Shown here: positions 26,964 through 36,000 of the stretch, piece after piece
Layout: each line of letters opens with the position of its first letter
Position numbering within the stretch: position 1 is the stretch's first letter
Assembly: GCA_026708325.1 (NCBI GenBank)
Contig: JAPOVC010000009.1
Span: 44,506-108,505 of the forward strand
From: Anaerolineaceae bacterium
Lineage (GTDB): Bacteria; Chloroflexota; Anaerolineae; Aggregatilineales; Phototrophicaceae
Length of the DNA stretch: 64,000 nucleotides
Direction: 5' to 3'
Translations under genes and position numbers: made by a program
Notes under the pieces: generated by a model
The model's database searches: none
Told to the model about the DNA's origin: nothing
Seen by the model: the letters and a program-made list of their open reading frames with translations, nothing else

Positions 26964-28109
26964 CTAACAATTGCCTCTTTCGAGTCTGTAGAGTCCCATT
27001 TGCGTGTTGTTGTTCGCTGTAGTTCGCTCGGGAATCGCATTGTCGAAGTCGATCTGCGCGTAGATCACATGATTGCGGTTGACATGGCGCGATATGGTCA
27101 TCCACGCCTTCGCGCCGACGGTCTGGCCGGGCTGGATGGGCGGGAATTCCCCGATCTCCATTTGCGCCACGTCATCAAGCCGGCCCCCGTCATTCTTGAG
27201 GCCATAGTCCAGGAAACGGACCCTGCCGCCGGGTGAAGGTGTGGTGCCGAAGTTGGCCACGTCAACCTCGATGGTAAAGCCGATACCGCACTTGATCACC
27301 CCACCGGGTGAGTCGTGCCGCATGTGTCCGGCGACCAGGTCGACGTCGCCGGTCGGGACGCTTGTCGGCCGTGGTGGCGGCAGCGGTGGCGGCACAACTT
27401 GCGGCAGGTCGGCGGTCGCGCCAGAGGCATTGACGACGGTGGGCGAAATCCAGCCCAGGCGGCCGTCCGACAGTTGAATGTGGAACCAGCCGGAGCCGCG
27501 ACTGCTGACGCCAATGGCGGGCGCGCTGTCGCCGTTGCGCAAGACGCCGATGATGCGGAAGCGGGTGCTGTCGCCGGAGCGCACGTTGGCGTTGACGCGC
27601 GCCGTCACCATGGGCGAATCAGCGGAGACGGGCATCATCTGCTCCATCTCTTCCATCTTGTCGTCCATGCCCTCTTCCATGGCCATGGTCATGTCGTCGG
27701 CCATCATGCTTTCGTTTTCCACGCGCAGCGGCCCGACGACCTGATGGGCCATGTCGCCGGCGCCTGAGGCGACGTTGAGGCGCAATTCATAGAGCCCGTC
27801 GGGCACGGCGCCGGTATCCCAGGTGCCCAGCACGTCGTTGACGACGGGCGTCGAGGATGGCAGGGTGACGGGCAGCCAGGCGCGTGTGTCGGGCGCGCTG
27901 AGATCGTCATCCAGCGCGCGATATTCAATGAAGAATCCGGTCATGTCAGGCAGGTTGACGCTGCCCAACAGGGAGACCTCGCCGCGCAGGACGTAAACCG
28001 GCGGCGGCCAACTGATCTCTGCCGTCGGCTCTTCCGCTTCCTGCGCCGCGACGGGCAGAGCCAGCAGACACAGCACAACCACAAACAGTGAAATCAACTT
28101 GCTGCGCAT
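26964..28109 (-). CDS. Secreted SH3-domain protein with C-terminal CARDB-like domain (copy 1)
   Basis: 381 residues from ATG 28109 with GGAGG upstream. It has a signal peptide (MRSKLISLFVVVLCLLALPVAAQ); an N-terminal immunoglobulin-like segment (YVLRGEVSLLGSVNLPDM ... GLYELRLNV); and a Met/Asp/Glu-rich linker near residue 155-185 (MMADDMTMAMEEGMDDKMEE). A bacterial SH3 domain follows (NANVRSGDSTRFRIIG ... GRLGWISPTVV), then a proline-rich hinge (PPPLPPPRPT) and a CARDB-like domain (IEVDVANFGTTPSPGG ... NNTQMG). It is paralogous to the next upstream gene. Probable role: extracellular binding or adhesion. The Met-rich linker could bind metal. Confidence 0.85.
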   Translation of the reverse strand: MRSKLISLFVVVLCLLALPVAAQEAEEPTAEISWPPPVYVLRGEVSLLGSVNLPDMTGFFIEYRALDDDLSAPDTRAWLPVTLPSSTPVVNDVLGTWDTGAVPDGLYELRLNVASGAGDMAHQVVGPLRVENESMMADDMTMAMEEGMDDKMEEMEQMMPVSADSPMVTARVNANVRSGDSTRFRIIGVLRNGDSAPAIGVSSRGSGWFHIQLSDGRLGWISPTVVNASGATADLPQVVPPPLPPPRPTSVPTGDVDLVAGHMRHDSPGGVIKCGIGFTIEVDVANFGTTPSPGGRVRFLDYGLKNDGGRLDDVAQMEIGEFPPIQPGQTVGAKAWMTISRHVNRNHVIYAQIDFDNAIPERTTANNNTQMGLYRLERGNC

Positions 28110-28379
28110 CACAGGCCTCCACAGCTTTTGATAACCGTCACAATAGTGCCGCATGAATTCCGCGGTGACAAACTGATGTACGGGCGACATATCATATCGC
28201 CCCTGCACCACAGGGCAACGACTCTGGTCAGCTGACCGTAGCCCTGTCAGCCGATCCTGGCGAAAAACAGGCAAGGGGCTGGTACACCGGGGCCGCTCGC
28301 AGCGACCCTCTGTCGGCCGCCCCGGAATGAAGCTACCAGGGCGGCTTCAGTTTTTGGCAGTCATGCCCCCTTCGCTGCC
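28110..28379. repeat. Spacer between SH3/CARDB paralogues with a GGGCGACAT hairpin (28182-28202)
   Basis: GGGCGACATATCATATCGCCC is the short palindromic repeat with one arm mismatch. The remainder of this 270-bp gap shows no ORF or promoter that I can support. Confidence 0.65.
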
Positions 28380-29468
28380 TCAACAGCCGGCCTGCGCCAG
28401 CGTGTAGTCGCGGTTGGCAGCGTTGTTGCCTTCGTTGCTCTCGGCCACGGCGTTGGCCGTATCGAGCGTGATGTTCAGACGGTGGCCCTCATTGTAAAAG
28501 GTGGACACCGTCAGGTTCATCACCGCTGTAAAGCGTTGGCCTGGCTCCAGGGCAGGGAAGCCACCGTTGGTGGTCGCGGTGATCGTCCCGGAGTTGATGT
28601 GCCAGTCCTGCACCAGGATAACGCCGCTGGCGCCCGAGTTGCCCGCCCCGATGTTGGCCACCTGGGCCGAGATCTGGAAGGACTCGTTACAACGCGGCTG
28701 CTGCGGCTCGAAGTTGATCCACTCTACGACCAAATCCGCGTTGGCCGGTATCGGCGTAAGCGTCGGGGGTGGCGGCAGCGGGGGCGGCACGATGCGCGGC
28801 AGGTTTTCAATGTTGCCGGACACCAGCACCACAACATCCGAGATCCAGCCGCGTCGCCCGTTGGGCAGGGCAATCTGGTACCAGCCGCTGCCCCGGCTGC
28901 TGACGCCCAGAATCGGCGCGCTTTCGCCCGTGAGCAGGGCGTCGATGGGGCGGAAGGCCGTGCTGTCGCCCGTGCGCACGTTGGCGTTGACGCGCGCCGT
29001 CACCCGCGGCGATTCATCGGGCACAGGGGTCACTTCTTCCACGACCATTCCCATGTCTTCATCCGCCATGCGCTCGTTTTCCACGCGCAGGGGCCCGAGC
29101 ACCTGCCGCATCATTTCACCGCCCGGCGTCACGACGTTCAGGCGTATCTCGTAAAGGCCGTCCGCCACGTTGCCCGTATCCCAGGTGCCCAGCACGTCAT
29201 CCACGACGGGGGTGCCGGAAGGCAGGGTAACCGGCAGGAAGGCGCGCGAGTCCGGCGCCGTAAGGTCGTCATCCAGCGCGCGATACTCAATGTAATAGCT
29301 GGTCATGCCGGGAAGATTGACGGTACCCCTCAGGGAGACCTCGCCGCGCAGGACATAAACAGGCGGCGGCCAACTGATTTCGGCCGTGGGTTCTGCCTCC
29401 TGCGCCCACGAGGGCGTTGTCAGCAGGCACAGTGCCATAACGAACAACAGGACCTTAATGCTGCGCAT
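28380..29468 (-). CDS. Secreted SH3-domain protein with C-terminal CARDB-like domain (copy 2)
   Basis: 362 residues from ATG 29468 with AAGGAGG upstream. It has the same architecture as the gene at 26964: signal peptide ending in SWAQ, immunoglobulin-like N-terminal part (YVLRGEVSLRGTVNLPGM), SH3 domain (NANVRTGDSTAFRPID ... GRRGWISDVVV), PPPLPPPP hinge and CARDB-like end (FQISAQVANIGAGNSG ... NEGNNAANRDY). The N-terminal halves are close, while the C-terminal domains differ strongly, so the ligand-binding end has diverged. The acidic Met-rich linker is much shorter here. Probably cell-envelope or exported. Confidence 0.85.
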   Translation of the reverse strand: MRSIKVLLFVMALCLLTTPSWAQEAEPTAEISWPPPVYVLRGEVSLRGTVNLPGMTSYYIEYRALDDDLTAPDSRAFLPVTLPSGTPVVDDVLGTWDTGNVADGLYEIRLNVVTPGGEMMRQVLGPLRVENERMADEDMGMVVEEVTPVPDESPRVTARVNANVRTGDSTAFRPIDALLTGESAPILGVSSRGSGWYQIALPNGRRGWISDVVVLVSGNIENLPRIVPPPLPPPPTLTPIPANADLVVEWINFEPQQPRCNESFQISAQVANIGAGNSGASGVILVQDWHINSGTITATTNGGFPALEPGQRFTAVMNLTVSTFYNEGHRLNITLDTANAVAESNEGNNAANRDYTLAQAGC

Positions 29469-29783
29469 CCCGGCCTCCTTCGCCTGAGTGGGCAGAGCCG
29501 CGGCTATTTTGCCGCAAGAATACCTGTGTGGCAATATGGACGGCGCCGTGCGCCAAAGGGGGGAAAGTGAAGGGTGCCGCCATGGCGGTGATGACCTGGG
29601 AGACGGGATTCCAGGTATCGCCAGCGCGCGCATTCGGATATGGCCGGCCGGAACGCGACGAAGCGCCGGATATCCCTGTAACGTCGGCCAGCGAGCCGGT
29701 TGGCGAATGGATGGCGCCGGATTTCAGGGAGCGGCCCCGCCTTCGCATGACGCCGCCTGCCCTGGGCGCAGGCATGCCGCGGG
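29469..29783. other. 315-bp gap without a supported gene
   Basis: ORFs on both strands overlap here, but none has a plausible start or composition, and they are shadows of each other. The gap separates the start of the SH3/CARDB paralogue from the end of another secreted-protein gene on the same strand, so it should hold the promoter of the former. No clear -35/-10 pair was recognised. Confidence 0.5.
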
Positions 29784-30779
29784 TCACGGCCGGCCCCGCT
29801 CCTGCTGCAGGTCCAGTGAAGCCGAAATTTCAATGCCATCCCTGGTGAGGACGCTGTGGTCATTGGCATGGAGCGTGACGGTCAGCGTTTCGGCTGCCGC
29901 GGGCAGCGCCGGGAGGTGAAACCATTCGCCATAGAGGCGGGCGATCTTCTCGCCATCGACGTAAAGGTGCGCGTGGCCCTCATTGGGCAGGGGCGCCAGA
30001 TCCACCTTTTGCGGAGTAAACGCGAAGTTCATCACTTGCACGCGCAGATTGAAGCCGCCGCTGGCAAGCGGGATTAACTGTACGTCGACCTGTGGCGCGT
30101 TTTCGGCATCAACTTCCAGCCGCACACCGTGGTCGTGCGTCATGCCGTCGGGGATGATCGTGTCGCGGTAAGGATTGACGCCCTCCACGAGCGGCGTCCA
30201 GTATTCCGCGTAGGTCGCGAAACAGTCGGCCTCGCCACCCAGGACTTCCCGCTGGCCGATCACGAAGGTATAGCGGCCAATCTCGCCCCGGGGATGCCAG
30301 AGCGCAACGGTATAGACGGCAGTCTGCGGCGCGACAAAGATGCTGTCCTGCCAGTTCCAGAAGTAATTGCGCCCGAAAGGTTCGTAAAAATGGTCGGGTT
30401 CGTCGCCGAGCGGGATCAGCGCGGCGCCCTGACCACCCGGTATTTCAGGCGCTGCGGGCAAATCCAGGCCGGCAGGGCCGGACACGCCTGGTCCAAAGAC
30501 AAGCAGCAGCGGAGCGTAAACGTCGACGTCTTCGATCGCGGGAATGCTCAGACTGATCAGTACCGGCTGCCCGGCCTTCGCCTCAAAGCTGAAGTAGTCG
30601 ATATCGCCCGCCGGATACACGTTGCCAAAGTAGGCATAGGAAATGGAGGCATCGGGGACCTGCCAGGGCGTGGCGGCAGTCAGGTCGGCGAATTCACACC
30701 AGGGTTGATGCGCGCGCAGGGCGGGCAGGTGCCAGGCCAGCAGCGCGCTCAGCAGCAGAATGCCTCGCAGCGTTTTCAT
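29784..30779 (-). CDS. Secreted protein with C-terminal His-rich DUF-like domain, function unknown
   Basis: 331 residues from ATG 30779 with GAGGTGA upstream. The signal peptide is MKTLRGILLLSALLAWHLPALRA. An N-terminal beta-rich part (YFGNVYPAGDIDYFSFEA, PVLISLSIPAIED) resembles bacterial pre-peptidase C-terminal type domains. The C-terminal part has a pattern I associate with small extracellular metal or cupredoxin-associated domains: THDHGVRLEVD, GHAHLYVDGEKIARLYG, EWFHLPALP and HANDHSVLTRDG, with five or more His in short motifs. Metal binding, perhaps copper, is plausible but unproven. It is monocistronic, upstream of the two SH3/CARDB genes. Confidence 0.75.
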   Translation of the reverse strand: MKTLRGILLLSALLAWHLPALRAHQPWCEFADLTAATPWQVPDASISYAYFGNVYPAGDIDYFSFEAKAGQPVLISLSIPAIEDVDVYAPLLLVFGPGVSGPAGLDLPAAPEIPGGQGAALIPLGDEPDHFYEPFGRNYFWNWQDSIFVAPQTAVYTVALWHPRGEIGRYTFVIGQREVLGGEADCFATYAEYWTPLVEGVNPYRDTIIPDGMTHDHGVRLEVDAENAPQVDVQLIPLASGGFNLRVQVMNFAFTPQKVDLAPLPNEGHAHLYVDGEKIARLYGEWFHLPALPAAAETLTVTLHANDHSVLTRDGIEISASLDLQQERGRP

Positions 30780-31380
30780 GGCGTCACCTCGTCACAACTT
30801 TCCGGCGCTGCGTAAACGGGCTTGCGCAACGCCAGGGGAAAGCGACCTGCCACGACCGGGCAGACCGTTTGGCGCGGGCTGCCTGTCGCGGTTCAGCCGC
30901 CTGCGGCTGATCGCAGGGCGCTGACGTAGCGTGCCGCCACTGCATTCATCGTATCCCCCTTCAGCCAGGGACGATCACACGCTAACGAGACGTTCAGCCT
31001 TGCCGGCGCCCGGGCCAGGGCGCGGCAACGGCTTATGGCCGGCCGCCAGGCCATCGGTGCGTCCTGCGTTATACTGCGGCGGACATTCCGCAAAAGGTCG
31101 CGCGCAGCGAGGGATACCAGCCAGGCCAGCAAAGTGAACTGGAGCCCCGTGCGACGCCCGTGATTTCGCCATTGCCATTTGGCAACGACGCAGTTCCTTT
31201 CTGATTGACTCACCAGTCGCCTGGGTGAAGCCCGCAAGATCTGTCTTCGCCCGGGACCTGGCCGCCAAAACAGAGGTGCATTCTGGCTACAGGTAAACGG
31301 CATCTACAGCTTCCCGGACTGGCTGGAGGGTCGCTGCTTCGCCGATTTCGACGCAGCGCCCGGGTGAGACCTCGCCAGCG
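30780..31380. other. 601-bp divergent intergenic region without a supported gene
   Basis: This stretch separates the minus-strand secreted-protein gene from the plus-strand sulfatase-like gene and must contain both promoters. It has an exact 8-bp inverted repeat TCAGCCGC-CT-GCGGCTGA at 30893-30910. ORFs of up to 136 codons on the minus strand overlap it but have no ribosome site and an Arg/Ala/Ser-rich shadow-like composition, so none is called. Confidence 0.5.
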
Positions 31381-32892
31381 ATGAACGCCCGCCACATCCT
31401 GCTCGTCGTCCTCGACACCCTGCGCCGGGACCATCTTTCCACTTACGGCTATCAACGCCCGACCGCGCCGGCCCTTGACGACCTGGCCGGCCGCGCTGCA
31501 CTTTTCGAACGCGCCTGGGCCCCGGCGCAGTGGACCCTGCCGGCGCACGCCTCGCTTTTCACCGGCCGCTATCCCTCCCTGCACCAGCTCACCCAGGTGT
31601 ACGACCGCCTGGGGCTGCAACACGCGACGCTCGCCGAGGTTTTGCAGACCGCCGGCTGGCGGACGGCGGCCTTCTGCAACAATCCCCTGCTGGCCGCGCT
31701 GGACAGTGGCCTGCAGCGTGGTTTCACGCATTTCTATAGTTACGCCGGTGTCGCGCCCGGCCGACCGGCCCTGTGCAGTCGCGCTTCAGGCAGGGCCTGG
31801 GGCCGGCTCATGCAGCCCGTCCAGCAGCGGGGGGCGCGCTCGGGCCTGCTCTTTCGCGCCGCCCTGCACCCGCGCCTGGCGCCGCTCTGGACGCGGCTGA
31901 TCCGTTTCAAGGGCGATGGCGCCAGTTCCATCGAAGATCTCTGCGACTGGTATCGTCAGCAGCGCGCCGGTGGCGCGGACGCGCGCCACTTCATCTTCCT
32001 CAACCTGATGGGCGCGCATCTGCCCTGGCGGCCGCGGCGCGCAGCCCTGGGTCGGGTCGCGCCCGGCCACGGTCCGCAGGAGCGGCGTTTCGTGCGTCGC
32101 TTCAACGCCCGCGCCGCGCGCTGGACCCTGCCGCCGGAGCCGCCGCTGACGGCGGACGAGCGCCAGGCCCTGCTGGATGCCTACGACGCCGAAATCCTGC
32201 AGCAGGACGAACAACTGGGGCGACTTTTTCAGGCGCTGGAGCGCATGGGCGCGCTGGAAGATACGCAGGTCATCATCGTGGCGGACCATGGCGAGACCCA
32301 CGGCGAGCACGGCTACATGGGCCACGGCTTCGGCGTGCCACAGGAGCTGGTGCAGGTGCCGCTACTGATCTATGACCCCGCGGGACGCTTCCCCGCCGGC
32401 CAGCGCGTGGCTTCCCCCGTCTCCACGCGCCGCGTATTCCACACGGCCCTGGCGACCGCCGGGCTGGACGCGCCGCTGGATGCAGCCCTGCCCGACGCCG
32501 ACGTGGCGCGCCTGGACCTGGCGACGGCGACGCAGGGACGCGATGACGCGGAGCGGGTCTTCAGCGAGGCCTGGCCCCCGGAGACCTTGCTGGCGCTGCT
32601 GCGGCAGCGCAACCCCGGCCTGCTGGCGCGACGGCGTCTGGTGGAGCCGCGCCGCGCCATGGTCAGCGGGCGCCACCGGCTGCTGCTTTGCGGCGAGGAC
32701 GTGGAAGCGCTTTACGATACGCAGGAGGACCCGCTCGAATGGCGCGATCTGGCGCCGCAACAACCGCAACTGGCGCAGCGGCTGCGGCGGGAGATGCTGG
32801 CCGCCCTGCCCGCAACGCAGCAGGCGACACCTGGCCGGGAACCCGACGCCAGTGTGGCGGGGACCCTGCGGGCGCTGGGCTATATCGAATAA
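31381..32892 (+). CDS. Sulfatase-fold (alkaline phosphatase superfamily) hydrolase with Thr at the nucleophile position
   Basis: 503 residues. It has the sulfatase-superfamily N-terminal metal motif VVLDTLRRDHLSTYG and the nucleophile loop reads WTLPAHASLFTGRYPS. In true sulfatases this position is Cys or Ser in CxPxR, converted to formylglycine; here the aligned residue is Thr and the downstream Arg is replaced by His. The second metal site is seen in ADHGETHGEHG with GHGFGVPQE. Thr nucleophiles occur in phosphodiesterases and phosphotransferases of this superfamily, so phosphoester rather than sulfate ester chemistry is more likely. No signal peptide is visible. The ribosome site is weak. 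Confidence 0.85.
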   Translation: MNARHILLVVLDTLRRDHLSTYGYQRPTAPALDDLAGRAALFERAWAPAQWTLPAHASLFTGRYPSLHQLTQVYDRLGLQHATLAEVLQTAGWRTAAFCNNPLLAALDSGLQRGFTHFYSYAGVAPGRPALCSRASGRAWGRLMQPVQQRGARSGLLFRAALHPRLAPLWTRLIRFKGDGASSIEDLCDWYRQQRAGGADARHFIFLNLMGAHLPWRPRRAALGRVAPGHGPQERRFVRRFNARAARWTLPPEPPLTADERQALLDAYDAEILQQDEQLGRLFQALERMGALEDTQVIIVADHGETHGEHGYMGHGFGVPQELVQVPLLIYDPAGRFPAGQRVASPVSTRRVFHTALATAGLDAPLDAALPDADVARLDLATATQGRDDAERVFSEAWPPETLLALLRQRNPGLLARRRLVEPRRAMVSGRHRLLLCGEDVEALYDTQEDPLEWRDLAPQQPQLAQRLRREMLAALPATQQATPGREPDASVAGTLRALGYIE

Positions 32893-32941
32893 GGCGGCTG
32901 AAAACGGGGTGCTCTCGACGCGACGATGACGCAGGATGGCA

Positions 32942-33043
32942 GTGAACAGGCTTGCGCTAACATTATTTTACATGACATGGCTGCTGCTGCCAGCCGGCAT
33001 GGTCGGCGCCCAGGTGAGGCGGCCGACTACAGGGTACACTTGA
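32942..33043 (+). pseudogene. Partial upstream duplicate of the giant secreted gene's leader (signal peptide remnant)
   Basis: From 32917 to about 33010 the DNA repeats, with changes, the segment starting 125 bp further on that contains the start of the giant gene. The copy still reads as a GTG-initiated signal-peptide-like stretch (VNRLALTLFYMTWLLLPAG) but runs into TGA after 33 codons. It is a decayed or truncated tandem copy of the 5' end, or a short leader peptide kept for regulation. Confidence 0.6.
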
Positions 33044-33066
33044 CGCGACGATGACGAAGGACGGCA

Positions 33067-36000
33067 ATGAACAGGCTTGCGCTGACATTACTTTACACGA
33101 CGTGGCTGCTGCTGACTGGCCTGGTCAATGCCCAGGACGACGTCCTGTTTCGCGTGGTGACGGACACCGTCCTCAATCTCCGCGCCTGTGGCAGCACAGA
33201 CTGCGCCCGGGTCGGGCAGGTGCCGGCCGGCGCGGAGTTGCCCGTCCACGCCATTGAGGGCGACTGGTACCAGGTGCTGGTTGACGGGGAAATGGTCTGG
33301 GCGGCGGGCTGGCTGACGACGCGCCTGCCGGAGGCCGACCCGACGTCAACCCCCGCCAAACTGCTCACCATGGGCGAGATTTGGGAAGATGCCTTCACCG
33401 GCTGCAACCTTCTCGTGGGGAAGGTGGCCGACGAGGCCGGCGACCTGGCGCTCCTGCTGGCCGGTGACGGGCGGCAGGAGGTACGCGTCGACGTGTACCC
33501 GCCTGGTGCCACCGCCCCCCTGCCGCTGGAGGATAGCAGCGACTCCGAAGCCGACGTGATGGGCAACCCCGTCATCGTCCGCATCTGGCCGGAGAGCGTC
33601 CGCTGGCCGGCGGGCCGCTATCGCTTTGAGCTGGGCCTGGGCGAAGCCGAAGCCGAATTCGAATGGGAGATGCCGGGCCCGGGGGAATACTCGCTGCTCG
33701 TCGACTGTGAACGACCCGCGTCCGCGACCGGCGACTTTCCGCCACAATTGTTCCTGACCGGTGAGATTTACCACGACCGGGGGGACACGGGCTGCAACCT
33801 GTTTTTGAACGAGGGAGAGGGGCCGACGGGCATCGAGGTCGTTTTCGTCGGGGACCGGCGGCGCGAAGCCCGGGCCGATCTGTTTCTTCCCGATGAAAAT
33901 ACGGCCCTGCAGCCAGAGCCTGACAGCAAATACGGCCAGTTCGACGATGGCCAGGCGTACGTCGCCCAACAGTACCCCCGCAAGGCGGACTGGCGCACCG
34001 GCCTCTATCGCATCGAACTGGAGCTTGGCGATACCGGCAGCGCTTTTGTCTGGCACATGGATTCCCTGGGCAGATACTTCCTCTTCGTCGATTGTGAAGG
34101 TCCGGCTTCCTTGCCCGCGACCGGCGAGGCGTCGCTGCAATTGCTGGTGAGTGAAGAGATTTACCGCGACCGGGAAACCGGCTGCAGCCTTTATGTGTCC
34201 GCACTGCAGGGGCAGGCGGGTCTGGATATCCTGATCATCGGGGAGCGGCGACGCGAGGTCCGGGTCGACCTCTTCCTGCCGGGAGAACAAAGGGCGTTGC
34301 GGCCCGAGCGTGAGAGGGAGGAAGACCAGCCCGCCGAGGGCGAAGCCTACGTCGCCCGCCTGTACTCGAGCGACGCTGACTGGCGTCCCGGCCTCTATCG
34401 CATCGAACTGGACCTGGGCGAAGGCAGCAGCGCGTTCGCCTGGGAAATGGAGCGCCTGGGCAAGTACGCGCTCCTCATCGATTGCGACGCGCCGTCGGCT
34501 GAGGCCGGGTCAGCGCAGGGGCCGGTCCTGCTGGAACTGGATGAGTCACATTATGATCCGCAGACCGGCTGCATGGTCATTCTCTTCCCGGAGAGCGCGG
34601 ACGAAGACCTGAATCTTGTGATCCAGGGCGAGCGCCATGAGGATGTCGTCGCCAGGGTCTATCGCCCGGACGCGGAGCGACCCCTGGCGGCGGACGGGCG
34701 TCTGGCCAGGACTTTTTCAGAAAGCGGCAGGCCCTACATGTTGCAATTTTACGACGTGGAACAGGGCTGGCCGGCCGGGCTTTACCGCCTGGAGCTGGAA
34801 CTGGACGGTCAGGTCGGCGAATTCGCCTGGCACATGGAAGCGCCGCGCGACCAGTCCCTGATCATTCTCTGCGACGAGGAGCCGCCCGGGCGCGAGGCTG
34901 CGGGCGTTCCGGTCGGCCCCACGCCTACCCCGCCCGGCGCACCGGTTGCGGAAGAACCCGATCAGGGCGGCCCGCTGTTCAACGTGGTCACGAACAACGT
35001 TCTGAACCTGCGCGCCTGCGCCAGCGCGGACTGCGAGCGGGTCGGGCAGGTGCCGGGAGGGACGAACCTGCCGGTATACGCAAGCGAGGGCGACTGGTAT
35101 CAGGCGCTGGTCAACGGCGACCTGGTCTGGGTGGCGGGCTGGCTGACGACGCGGGCGGCGGACATGGTCCTTGAAGACACCAGCATGATTCTGGACGAGA
35201 GGACTGGCTGCACCGTCCTGCTCGGCGCCCGGCAACTCTTTGACGTGCTGCACATTATGGTGGGCGGCGAGCGCCACGAGGACGTCAGCTTCGAATTTTA
35301 CGCGCCAGGCGAGAGCGAAGCCCTGAGCTGGTCCGACCGCTCGGTCATCGAACTTGAGGATTCCGGCACGATGATCGAGCATGTCTATCAGGACGTTCTG
35401 CTCAGCGCCGGCCAGCCCTACCGTTTGCTGATCGAACTGGACGAGAACTCCAACCTGGTGGAGTGGATTCCGGCCCAAAGCGGCGGCACGGCCATTTTCA
35501 TCATCTGCAACGACATGGAAGAACTTCGCGCCGAAGCCGGACCCGGCCCGATCTCGTCCGCGGCCACGCAGATCGCCCAGGTGCCGGAGGAGGGCGGGGA
35601 CGAGGGGCCGACGCCCGCGCCGCCGGTCATGCTGGCAGTTGGGGATACGCTTCGTGACGTCCAGAGCGGCTGCGTGGTGCGCCTCGCCCCGGACAGCCCG
35701 GGCCAGGACTTTGACGTCGTGCTCTCCGGTGAGCGCCGGGCCGAGCTGGAGGTCAGGGTCTTTCAGCCGGGGGCGGAGGGGCCTCTGCCCGTCAGCGGCC
35801 GTTCGGAAAGAGTCCTGATTGAGGGCGAAGCGCCCGTCATCCGGCAGTATTACAGCGGCGACCAGGACTGGCCCTGGGGGCTTTACCGCCTGGAAGTTGA
35901 GCTGGACGGCCGCGTCAGCGCCTACCTGTGGCGCATGGAAGTGCCGACGGACCAGTTCTTCCTGATCCTGTGCAACGAGTCCCGCACCACCTCCCCGACC

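Noticed and set aside
30893..31303. 136-codon minus-strand ORF as a gene
   Set aside because: Composition looks like a shadow, there is no ribosome site or motif, and the region is better explained as a divergent promoter space.
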